DNA of 64,000 nucleotides, taken from assembly GCA_023230855.1 (NCBI GenBank), contig JALNWQ010000018.1, forward strand, positions 21,928 to 85,927, in the 5' to 3' direction. Below are positions 45,768 through 54,000 of the stretch, in pieces. Each line of letters opens with the position of its first letter. Positions within the stretch are counted from its first letter, which is position 1. The notes below the pieces were generated by a model. The model worked only from the letters and a program-made list of their open reading frames with translations. It had not been told where the DNA came from and made no database searches. The position numbers and the translations under genes are program-made. This stretch comes from Solirubrobacteraceae bacterium (GTDB lineage Bacteria > Actinomycetota > Thermoleophilia > Solirubrobacterales > Solirubrobacteraceae).

Positions 45768-47453
45768 TCACCCGGCGAGGCTCGGAGCCCCGGACGCGGC
45801 GCGGCCCCGCTCGTGGTGCCGGCGGGCGTGGGCGAGCGCCCCGGCCATCGTCGGCTGGACGTGGTTGGGGTGGGCGAGCGCGTCGAGGACCCCGGCGCGG
45901 GCGAGCGCCGCCTCGTGCCGCGGCGGCACCGCCGCCAGGAGCACGGTGACGTCGCGGCCCTGGAGGTGCTCGACGAGCTCGCGCAGCGCGTGCGCCCCGG
46001 TGCTGTCCAGGAGGCGCAGGCCGTTCATCCGCAGGATGACGACCTCGACGTCGCTCACCGCCGTCAGCTCGTCGAGGAACCGCTGCGCCGCGCCGAAGAA
46101 CAACGCGCCGTCCAGGCGGTAGGTGACGATGTGCTCGCGCAGCAGCGCGCGCTCGAGCGTCGCGTCGACCTCGACGCCCGGCTCGGCGTCGCGCTCGAAG
46201 CTCGCGAGCCGCGCCACCTCGCGCAGGGCGAGCGTCGCGGCGACGGCCACCCCGACCCCGACCGCCACGATGAGGTCGAACGCGAGCGTCGCCCCGGCGG
46301 TCGCGAGGAGCATCGCCGCGTCGCCGCGCCCGCCGCGCACGATCCGGACGACGGTGTCGAGGTCCACCATCCGGGCGGCGGTGACGAGCAGGACGCCGGC
46401 CAGCGCGGCCAGCGGCACGTGGCTCAACGCGGGCGCGAGGAGGTAGACGACGGCGAGCAGCGCGAGCGCGTGCACGATCGTCGCCAGGCGCGTCCGGGCG
46501 CCCGCCCGGACGTTGACCGCGGTTCGGGCGATCGCGCCGGTGGCCGGCATCCCGCCGAACGCCGACGCCGCGACGTTCGCCATGCCCTGCCCGACGAGCT
46601 CGCGGTCGGGGTCGTGGTCCTCCCCGTCGACCATCCCGTCGGCGACCTTCGCCGACAGCAGGCTCTCGACGCCGGCGAGCGCGGCGACCGCGAGCGCCGC
46701 GGTGAGCAGCGACGGCAGGTCGGCGAGCTCGACGTCGGGGAGCGACGGCGTGGGGAGGCTCGCCGGGATCGCCCCGATCGTGGCCGTGTCGAGGTCCGCG
46801 ACCCGGGCGACGGCGGTGGCGACCGCCACGGCGAGCAACGACGCGGGCAGCGCCCGGTGCACGAGCGGGGCGACCACCATGACGCCGACGACGAGGGCGA
46901 CGAGCGCCGGGGCCACGAGGTCGCCGCCGGACCAGTCCACGACCGCCTCCACGGCGACGAGCGCCGTGCTGTCGCCCTCGGGCCGCTCGACGCCGAGCGC
47001 CGCGGGCACCTGCTGCAGGCCGATGACGAGGCCGATGCCCATGGTGAACCCCACGACGACGGGCCACGGCAGGACCCCGGCGTACCGCCCCAGCCCGAGC
47101 GCCCCGGCGGCGACGAGCAGGAGCCCGGCGAGGAGCGCGACGACGACGACGCCCTGCGGGCCGACCGCGGCGACCACCGGCACGAGGACGACCGCCATCG
47201 CGCCCGTCGGACCGCTCACCTGGACGTGCGATCCGCCGAAGGCGCCGGCGACGAGGCCGGCGACGATCGCCGTGACGATGCCCGCCTGCGCGCCGACGCC
47301 CGACGCCACGCCGAAGCCGAGCGCCAGCGGCAGGGCGACGACCGCGACCGTGATCCCGGCCACGAGGTCCCCCCGGGCCGACGCCCCGGCGTAGTCCGCC
47401 CGCGACGGCAGGAGTCGGCGGCACGCCCCCCGGTTGATCGTACTTTTCAACAT
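45768..47453 (-). CDS. SulP-family anion transporter with STAS domain
   Basis: A 561-residue transporter. It has about 12 membrane segments starting with AGITVAVVALPLALGFG, the SulP signature region VSGPTGAMAVVLVP, a GMPATGAIARTAVNVRAGARTR loop and ESLLSAKVADGM. A C-terminal STAS domain of about 110 residues (VVILRMNGLRLLDSTGAHAL) follows. Substrates of the family include sulfate, bicarbonate and nitrate, and the sequence does not decide. The ATG 47453 lies within a palindromic operator shared with the divergent ArsR gene. Its N-terminal codons are AT-rich. Confidence 0.9.
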   Translation of the reverse strand: MLKSTINRGACRRLLPSRADYAGASARGDLVAGITVAVVALPLALGFGVASGVGAQAGIVTAIVAGLVAGAFGGSHVQVSGPTGAMAVVLVPVVAAVGPQGVVVVALLAGLLLVAAGALGLGRYAGVLPWPVVVGFTMGIGLVIGLQQVPAALGVERPEGDSTALVAVEAVVDWSGGDLVAPALVALVVGVMVVAPLVHRALPASLLAVAVATAVARVADLDTATIGAIPASLPTPSLPDVELADLPSLLTAALAVAALAGVESLLSAKVADGMVDGEDHDPDRELVGQGMANVAASAFGGMPATGAIARTAVNVRAGARTRLATIVHALALLAVVYLLAPALSHVPLAALAGVLLVTAARMVDLDTVVRIVRGGRGDAAMLLATAGATLAFDLIVAVGVGVAVAATLALREVARLASFERDAEPGVEVDATLERALLREHIVTYRLDGALFFGAAQRFLDELTAVSDVEVVILRMNGLRLLDSTGAHALRELVEHLQGRDVTVLLAAVPPRHEAALARAGVLDALAHPNHVQPTMAGALAHARRHHERGRAASGAPSLAG

Positions 47454-47470
47454 CTTCGAATATTCTAAGA
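47453..47470. promoter_or_regulatory. ArsR-type palindromic operator between sulP and arsR
   Basis: An 18-bp near-perfect palindrome, TCTTCGAATATTCTAAGA with one mismatched pair, sits in an AT-rich island in a very GC-rich region. It overlaps the SulP start codon and the TAGAAT -10 box read leftward (47462-47467). The ArsR gene begins 29 bases to the right. A repressor bound here would block sulP and might also affect arsR. Confidence 0.7.
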
Positions 47471-47487
47471 CACCAAGTACATCCTGG

Positions 47488-47493
47488 TAGCCT
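47488..47493 (+). promoter_or_regulatory. -10 element TAGCCT for arsR
   Basis: TAGCCT ends five bases before GTG 47499 and eight before ATG 47502. The palindromic operator lies 17 bases upstream of this box, in the expected -35 area. Confidence 0.5.
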
Positions 47494-47498
47494 GCGTC

Positions 47499-47894
47499 GT
47501 GATGCCGACATCCGGCGACGCCTCCCCGCCCATCTACCGCGTCAAGGCCGACTTCTTCCGGCTGCTCGGCCATCCCGCGCGCGTCCGGGTCCTCGAGCTC
47601 CTCCGGGACGGCGAGCGCACGGTCGGCGACCTCCGGTCCGCGCTCGGGCTCGACTCCGGAGGGACGTCGCAGCACCTCACCACGATGCGCCGCCAGGGCG
47701 TGCTCGACAGCCGACGCGCGGGGACCAACGTCTACTACCGGGTCAAGGACCCGCGGACGTTCCAGCTCCTCGAGGTCGCCCGGCAGATCCTCTCCGCCCA
47801 GCTCGAGGAGTCGCGCGGCCTGCTCGGCGAGCTCTCCGCGGTGGAGTTCGTCCCCGCCGACGGCGCGACGGACGCCGACCACCGGTCGCGCTAG
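47499..47894 (+). CDS. ArsR-family transcriptional regulator
   Basis: A 131-residue winged helix-turn-helix repressor: FFRLLGHPARVRVLELLRDGERTVGDL, then the recognition helix GTSQHLTTMRRQGVLDSRR and a beta wing TNVYYRVKD. It has no cysteine at all, so the classical metal site in ELCVCDL and the sulphur-sensing Cys pair are absent. The ligand must be something else. It is divergent from the SulP transporter across a palindrome. It begins GTG-ATG (47499/47502). Confidence 0.9.
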   Translation: MMPTSGDASPPIYRVKADFFRLLGHPARVRVLELLRDGERTVGDLRSALGLDSGGTSQHLTTMRRQGVLDSRRAGTNVYYRVKDPRTFQLLEVARQILSAQLEESRGLLGELSAVEFVPADGATDADHRSR

Positions 47895-47903
47895 CTTGGG
47901 GCC

Positions 47904-48284
47904 ATGGCCGCGCTGCTGCACACCTGCTACCGGATCGGCGACATCGACCGGTCGGTCGCGTTCTACGCCTCGCTCGGGTTCGAGGAGCTGCGTCGGGCGC
48001 CGATCCGCGACGAGGCGATCAACGTCTTCATGGGGCTGCCGGGCGACGGCCCCCGCCTCGAGCTGACGTACAACCACGGCGTGTCGGAGTACGAGGTCGG
48101 CACCGGCTACGGCCACATCGCCGTCGGCGTCGCCGACCTCGACGGCACGCTCGAGCGACTCGCCGACCAGGGCATCCACCCCGAGAAGCCGCCCTACCGC
48201 GTCCGCGAGGGCGGCTCGCGCCTGTGCTTCGTGCGCGATCCCGACGGGTACCGGATCGAGCTCATCGAGAAGCCCGGCTCCTGA
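47904..48284 (+). CDS. glyoxalase I-like VOC family protein
   Basis: A 126-residue protein with two beta-alpha-beta-beta-beta motifs. Candidate metal ligands match glyoxalase I: His near the start (LLHTCYRI), Glu in RLELTYNHG, His in GYGHIAVGV and Glu in RIELIEKPG. Glyoxalase I detoxifies methylglyoxal with a thiol cofactor, which in actinobacteria is likely mycothiol rather than glutathione. The ATG at 47904 is six bases after TAGCTT (47892-47897), which overlaps the arsR stop codon. Confidence 0.87.
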   Translation: MAALLHTCYRIGDIDRSVAFYASLGFEELRRAPIRDEAINVFMGLPGDGPRLELTYNHGVSEYEVGTGYGHIAVGVADLDGTLERLADQGIHPEKPPYRVREGGSRLCFVRDPDGYRIELIEKPGS

Positions 48285-48291
48285 GCCCACC

Positions 48292-49911
48292 GTGGACGTC
48301 GACCGGGCCCCCGTCCGCGCCACCCGCAACGGCGCCCCGCGGCGCGCGATCGTCGACCTGGGGTCCAACACGTTCCGGCTCGTCGTCTTCGCCGTCGACC
48401 CGCGGGTGCGCGAGGTCCCGGGCGGCGCCTGGCGCCAGACCGCCGAGCTCTACGAGCCCGTGCGGATCGGAGCCGACCTCGGCGCCGACGGCGCGCTGCA
48501 GCCCGGGCCGATGGGGCGCGCGCTCGTCGCGATCCAGCTCTTCGACCACTTCTGCCGCGCCCACGACCTGCCGGGCGAGCGGATCGACGCGGTCGCGACG
48601 AGCGCGATCCGCGAGGCCCCCAACCGCGACTGGATCCTCGACCGCACGCGCACCGGCACCCGGCTGCGCCCCCGCGTGCTCGACCACGCGCAGGAGGCCG
48701 GGTACGGCCACCTCGCCGCGGTGAACTCGACGACGCTCCGCGACGGCGGGGTCCTCGACATCGGCGGCGGCTCGATGCAGCTCGTCCGCACCCGCGACCG
48801 GCTCGCCGACGCCACCGGGTCCTGGACGCTCGGCGCCGTCCGCACGACCGAGCGGTTCCTCGCCGGCCCCGCCGACGCGCCGACGTCGCAGGGCGCCGTG
48901 GACGCGCTGCGCCGCCACGTCCGCGACACGCTCGCGGACCGGCCGTGGACGAGCGACCTCGGCGACCGCCTCGTCGGCGTCGGCGGCGCGGTCCGCAACC
49001 TCGCCGCCGCGATCCAGCACCGCGCCGGCAGCACCGACCTCGGCGTCCAGGGCGTCCGGGTCGAGGTCGACGCGTTGACCGACCTCGTCGCGGAGCTCGC
49101 GGCCACGCCGGTCCGCGACCGGGGACGGATCGCGGGGATCAAGCCCGCCCGCGGCGACGTCGTCCTGGGGGCGGCGGTGACGATCGAGGCCGTGCTGCGC
49201 ACCGCCGGGATCGACGCGATCGAGACGACGGAGTTCGGGCTGCGCGAGGGCGTCTTCCTCGACCGGCACCTCGCCGGGTACAAGGACGCCGCCGGCGCGG
49301 CGCTCTACCCCGACGTGCGCGACGCCGCGGTCGCCAACCTCCGGGCGCGGTACGACGACGACCCGGCGCACAGCGACCACGTCCGACGGATCGCGCTCGG
49401 CCTCCACGACGACCTGGCGGCGCTCGGCGTCCACGCCGGCGACCGCCACGAGCGTCGCCTGCTCGCGGCCGCGGCGTCGCTGCACGACATCGGCATGGCC
49501 GTCGGCTACGACGACCACCACAAGCACGGGCGGTACCTCGTCGTGACGAACGGCCTGCCCGGGTTCTCGCCCGCCGACACCGCGGTGATCGGGCAGGCGA
49601 TCCGCTACCACCGCAAGGGCAACCCGACGCTCAAGCCGTTCCGTCCGATCGTGCGGGACGGCGACGAGGAGCGCCTGCTGCGGATCGCCGCGCTCCTGCG
49701 GCTCGCCGAGGGCCTCGAGCGCGGCCACGACCAGGCGGTGACCCACGTCGGCGTGGCCCGCGACGGCGACGTCGTCTCGCTCACCCTCCACAGCGGCGCC
49801 GACGGCGCCCCCGTGGCCCGGTGGGCGGCCGAGGGCCAGGCCGCGATCGTGCGCCGCGCGTTCGGGGTCGGGCTCGTCGTCACCGAGCGATCGGCGGCCC
49901 CGGTCCGCTGA
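48292..49911 (+). CDS. ppx: Ppx/GppA phosphatase with C-terminal HD-like domain
   Basis: A 539-residue exopolyphosphatase/guanosine pentaphosphate phosphatase-type protein, which acts on polyphosphate or pppGpp. The N-terminal ASKHA fold shows AIVDLGSNTFRLVVF (phosphate 1 loop), VLDIGGGSMQL (phosphate 2) and RLVGVGGAVRNLA. The C-terminal half has HSDHVRRIAL and LHDIGMAVGYDDHHKHG, an HD-type helical domain found in the longer Ppx2-like proteins. The start is GTG 48292, seven bases after the glyoxalase-like gene, so the two may be co-transcribed. Confidence 0.9.
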   Translation: MDVDRAPVRATRNGAPRRAIVDLGSNTFRLVVFAVDPRVREVPGGAWRQTAELYEPVRIGADLGADGALQPGPMGRALVAIQLFDHFCRAHDLPGERIDAVATSAIREAPNRDWILDRTRTGTRLRPRVLDHAQEAGYGHLAAVNSTTLRDGGVLDIGGGSMQLVRTRDRLADATGSWTLGAVRTTERFLAGPADAPTSQGAVDALRRHVRDTLADRPWTSDLGDRLVGVGGAVRNLAAAIQHRAGSTDLGVQGVRVEVDALTDLVAELAATPVRDRGRIAGIKPARGDVVLGAAVTIEAVLRTAGIDAIETTEFGLREGVFLDRHLAGYKDAAGAALYPDVRDAAVANLRARYDDDPAHSDHVRRIALGLHDDLAALGVHAGDRHERRLLAAAASLHDIGMAVGYDDHHKHGRYLVVTNGLPGFSPADTAVIGQAIRYHRKGNPTLKPFRPIVRDGDEERLLRIAALLRLAEGLERGHDQAVTHVGVARDGDVVSLTLHSGADGAPVARWAAEGQAAIVRRAFGVGLVVTERSAAPVR

Positions 49912-49949
49912 CCGCCCGTCCGGGCCCGGCGCGTAGAATCGGCCCCGCG

Positions 49950-50606
49950 ATGCCTCCGGCGCCCTCCTTCCTCGCCCGGGGCCCCTGGGCCCCCGAGGAC
50001 GTCACGTTCACGTGGTCGGAGCGACCGTACGCCCCGACCCCCCGGGAGACCGAGGAGGCCGACGCGGCGATCGCGGCGCTCAAGGCGCGCCGCTCGCCGA
50101 GCCACGACGGCCTGTCCACCCGCCTCGCCCGCCACGAGGTCGGACCCGACGGCCGCCTGCACCTCGAGCTGCAGCCCGCGCGCTGGGCGCTGCGACTGCT
50201 CGGCGGCGCGGCCCGCTCGATGACCGCGCAGTGCGTCGTGCGGGACCACGAGGGTCGCTGGCTCGCCGGGCGCCGGGCCGACTGGGTCGCCCAGTGGCCG
50301 GGCCGGTGGACGCTCGGCGCCGGCGGCGCGGTCGATCCCGGCGAGTCGCCGATGCACACGCTGCGTCGCGAGCTCGCGGAGGAGTGGTCGGTGGCCCCCG
50401 CCCGCCTCAGCGGCGAGGCGATGCTCCTGCTGCCCAACGACATGGTGATGTTCGTCGGCGTGGCGTGGCTGCCGGAGGGCGCCGAGCTGCGGCGCGACCA
50501 CGAGCACGACGAGCACGACTGGTGGCCGGCGTCGATGGACGACTGGCCCGCGCACGCGGACGCGCCGCTGCGCGGCCTCGGCGCCCTGGTGTCGCGGTCG
50601 CGATGA
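49950..50606 (+). CDS. NUDIX hydrolase
   Basis: A 218-residue protein with a NUDIX box at about residues 130-152: GGAVDPGESPMHTLRRELAE then EWSV. It keeps the E, RE and EE residues, but Ser replaces the usual final Gly. The box lies in the middle, and the N-terminal 90 residues resemble those of NUDIX proteins with a DUF4743-like lead, though this is uncertain. The substrate is an unknown nucleoside diphosphate derivative. The TAGAAT box (49934-49939) is ten bases before ATG 49950. The stop overlaps the next gene. Confidence 0.84.
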   Translation: MPPAPSFLARGPWAPEDVTFTWSERPYAPTPRETEEADAAIAALKARRSPSHDGLSTRLARHEVGPDGRLHLELQPARWALRLLGGAARSMTAQCVVRDHEGRWLAGRRADWVAQWPGRWTLGAGGAVDPGESPMHTLRRELAEEWSVAPARLSGEAMLLLPNDMVMFVGVAWLPEGAELRRDHEHDEHDWWPASMDDWPAHADAPLRGLGALVSRSR

Positions 50607-51001
50607 GCCGCCTCGGTCGCCTGCCGGAGCGGCGCCGCGACGCCGGCCGCCTCCCGGTGCCGTCGTTCGCGGTGATGAAGGCGCTGTCGTTCGCGCACTC
50701 CGCGATCTACGTCGGCCTGCTCGCGTGCTGGATCGGCGGGCTCGACCCGGGGCTGAAGAACGCGCTCGGATGGGCCCACGGGTGGGGGTGGATCCTCATG
50801 TGCGTCCTGACGGTCGTCGCGCTGCGCGGCCGGACGCTGCCGCTGTGGCTCGGGGTGTGCGTGACGGTGCTCGGCGGGGTCGGGCCGTTCATCGGCACGA
50901 TCGGGTTCCTCGTCGAGGAGCGACGGCGGCGACGTCCCCGGCACCCCCCTTCCGGACGGTCTCCGGCATCCGACGGAGGCACGATCGGCGACCTGCCGTG
51001 A
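50603..51001 (+). CDS. small integral membrane protein (DUF3817-like)
   Basis: A 132-residue protein with three hydrophobic helices (AIYVGLLACWI, WILMCVLTVVALRG and LWLGVCVTVLGGVGPFIGTIGFLV). Its pattern, with GHAHGW-like and VGPFIGTI elements, resembles the actinobacterial DUF3817 family. The basic C-terminal tail is disordered. It overlaps the NUDIX gene by 4 nt (ATGA), so it is co-translated. Function is unknown. Confidence 0.65.
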   Translation: MSRLGRLPERRRDAGRLPVPSFAVMKALSFAHSAIYVGLLACWIGGLDPGLKNALGWAHGWGWILMCVLTVVALRGRTLPLWLGVCVTVLGGVGPFIGTIGFLVEERRRRRPRHPPSGRSPASDGGTIGDLP

Positions 51002-51042
51002 ACTCCCCGCTGCACCGGCGGTTCGGGCGCATCGCGGAGTGC

Positions 51043-51048
51043 TAGCGT
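51043..51048 (+). promoter_or_regulatory. -10 element TAGCGT for the 2-oxoglutarate dehydrogenase gene
   Basis: TAGCGT ends ten bases before ATG 51059, allowing a leader of only about three to four nucleotides. No ribosome binding site is present. Confidence 0.5.
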
Positions 51049-51058
51049 CCGGACGGTC

Positions 51059-54000
51059 ATGGCGGCGGGAACCACAGTGCAGATCACGCTTCCCCAGATG
51101 GGGGAATCGGTCAGTGAGGGCACCGTCCTCGAGTGGCTGAAGCAGCCCGGAGACCGGGTCGAGGAGGGCGAGGACCTCGTCGTCCTCTCGACCGACAAGG
51201 TCGACGCCGAGATCCCGGCCCCCGCGTCCGGGACCCTCGCCAACGTCACCGCCGCCGAGGGCGACACGGTCCAGGCCGGCGCGACGATCGGCGAGATCGA
51301 GGTCGGCGACGCCGCCCCCGACGCCGACGCGGGCGACGCGGGCGGCTCCGACGACGCCGGGACCGACGCCGGCGAGGGCGAGCTCGTCGACGTCGTCACC
51401 CCGTCCGCCGGCGACTCCGTCACCGAGGCGACGTTGCTGGAGTGGCTCGTCGAGGAGGGCCAGGCCGTCGAGGAGGGCCAGGACCTGCTCGTCGTCTCGA
51501 CCGACAAGGTCGACATGGAGCTCCCCTCCCCCGCCACCGGCGTGCTCGAGAAGCGCCTGTTCGCCGACGGCGACACGATCCACCCCCTCGAGGTCATCGG
51601 CCACGTCCGCGCCGGCGCGGGCGCCGCGCCGAAGGCCGCCCCGTCGCCCGACGCCGCTCCCGCCGACGCCGGCGCCACGTCCGGCGGCAACGGCTCGGTG
51701 CCCGACGACGTCCGGATCTCGCCGGTCGCGGCCCGCGTCGCGCAGGTCGAGGGCGTCGACGTCGCCAACGTCCGCGGCAGCGGCCCGCACGGCCGGATCG
51801 TCAAGCAGGACGTGCTCGACGCCAAGGCCGCCGGCGGCTCCACGCCCGCCGAGGTCAAGCGCACGACGCTGCGCGGTGGCGCGGCCGCGCTGGCGCGGTA
51901 CATGGACGAGAGCCGCTCGATCCCGACCGCCACGTCGTTCCGCACCCTCGCGATCACGACCCTCGACGGTCGCCGCAAGCAGCTCAAGGCCGCCGGTCGC
52001 AAGGTGTCGTTCACCCACCTCATCGGGTACGCGATCGCCCGCGCGGCGACCGAGGTCATGCCCGCGATGGCGCTGACCCACGAGGTCGACGAGGACGGCA
52101 AGGACGTCGTCGTCGACCACGGCCAGGTCAACCTCGGCATCGCCGTCGACGTCCAGCTCAAGCGCGGTGGCCGCACGCTCATGGTCCCGGTGATCATGGA
52201 CGCCGGCCGCGGCGGGTTCGGCCGGTTCCTCGACGCGTTCAACGACCTCATCGCCCGGGCGCGCGAGAACAAGCTCACCGCCGACGACCTGCAGGGCGCC
52301 AACGTCCAGCTCACCAACCCGGGCGGCATCGGCACCGTCGCGTCGGTCCCGCGGCTCATGGTCGGCAACGGCACGATCGTCGCCACCGGCTCGATCGCCT
52401 ACCCGGTCGGCCTCGGCGAGATCGGCGACCTCATCGGCGCCGAGAAGGTCATGTCGATCACGTCGACGTACGACCACCGCATCATCCAGGGCGCGGAGTC
52501 CGGCGAGTTCCTCAAGACCATCGAGGAGTACCTCGCCGGCGGTCACGGGTTCTACGAGGGCGTCTTCGGCGACCTCGGCGTCGAGCTCGGCCCCGACATC
52601 CCCAAGCCGACCCCGAAGATCGGGACCGGCACGGCCGCGGCCGCCCCGTCGGCCCCGGGCGCGCCGCCGTCGATCGAGCTCCTCCAGGCCGTCCAGGCCG
52701 CCACGTCGCTACTGCGCGCGATCCGCAGCCACGGGCACCTCATCGCCCGGCTCGATCCGCTCGGCCTGCCGGTGGAGGACTCGCCCGAGGAGACGATGGC
52801 CCGGATCGGCCTCGACCTCGAGAAGCTCAACCTCACCGAGGAGCTCACGAAGCAGATCCCGGCCAAGATCCTGCGGACGTACGTCGACGGCGAGACGCTC
52901 GCCGACGTCCTGCCGAAGCTCCGCGAGACCTACACCGGCACGATCGCGTACGAGGTCGAGCACATCTCCGACAGCCGCCAGCGCGTCTGGCTGCGGGAGC
53001 GGATCGAGGGCGGGGAGTTCCGGGCGCCGCTGTCGGCGGAGAGCAAGAAGGGCCTCCTCAACCGCCTGATCCAGGTCGACCAGTTCGAGCGGTTCATGCA
53101 GAAGGCCTACCTCGGCCAGAAGCGGTTCTCGATCGAGGGCCTCGACATCACCGTCCCGATCATCGACGAGCTCATCCAGCTCGCCGGCGCCCGGGCCGGG
53201 GCGCAGGAGGTCATCCTCGGCATGGCCCACCGTGGCCGGCTCAACGTCCTGGCCCACAACCTCGGCCGGCCGTACGACGCGATCTTCACCGAGTTCGAGG
53301 GCGGCTCGACGCTCGCCGCCGCCCGCACCGTCACGCAGGACCTCCAGGGCGGCACCGGCGACGTGAAGTACCACCACGGCGCCAGCGGCCGCTACGAGCT
53401 CGCCGACGGCAAGTCGATCGGCGTGGTGCTCGAGAGCAACCCGTCGCACCTCGAGTTCGTCAACCCGGTCGTCATGGGCGCCGCCCGCGCCGCCCAGACC
53501 GACCGCGGCCAGGCCGGCGCTCCGCAGGACGTCGACATCGCGCTGCCGATCATCCTCCACGGCGACGCCGCGTTCCCCGGTCAGGGCGTCGTGGCCGAGT
53601 CGCTCAACCTCCAGGCGCTGCAGGGCTACCGCGTCGGCGGCACCGTGCACCTCATCTGCAACAACCAGATCGGGTTCACGACCGAGCCGGAGGACAGCCG
53701 CTCCACCCAGTGGAGCTCCGACCTCGCCAAGGGCTTCGACGTCCCGATCATCCACGTCAACGCCGACGACGTCGAGGCGTGCATCGCCGCCACGCGGCTG
53801 GCGTTCGCGTTCCGCCAGGAGTTCGAGCACGACGTCGTCATCGACCTCATCGGCTACCGCCGCTGGGGCCACAACGAGAGCGACGAGCCGGCCTACACGC
53901 AGCCGGTGATGGCGCGCCGGATCAAGGAGCACACCCGCGTCTCGGAGCTCTACGAGCGCGAGCTCGTGGCGCAGGGCGTCGTCGAGCAGGACGCCGTCGA

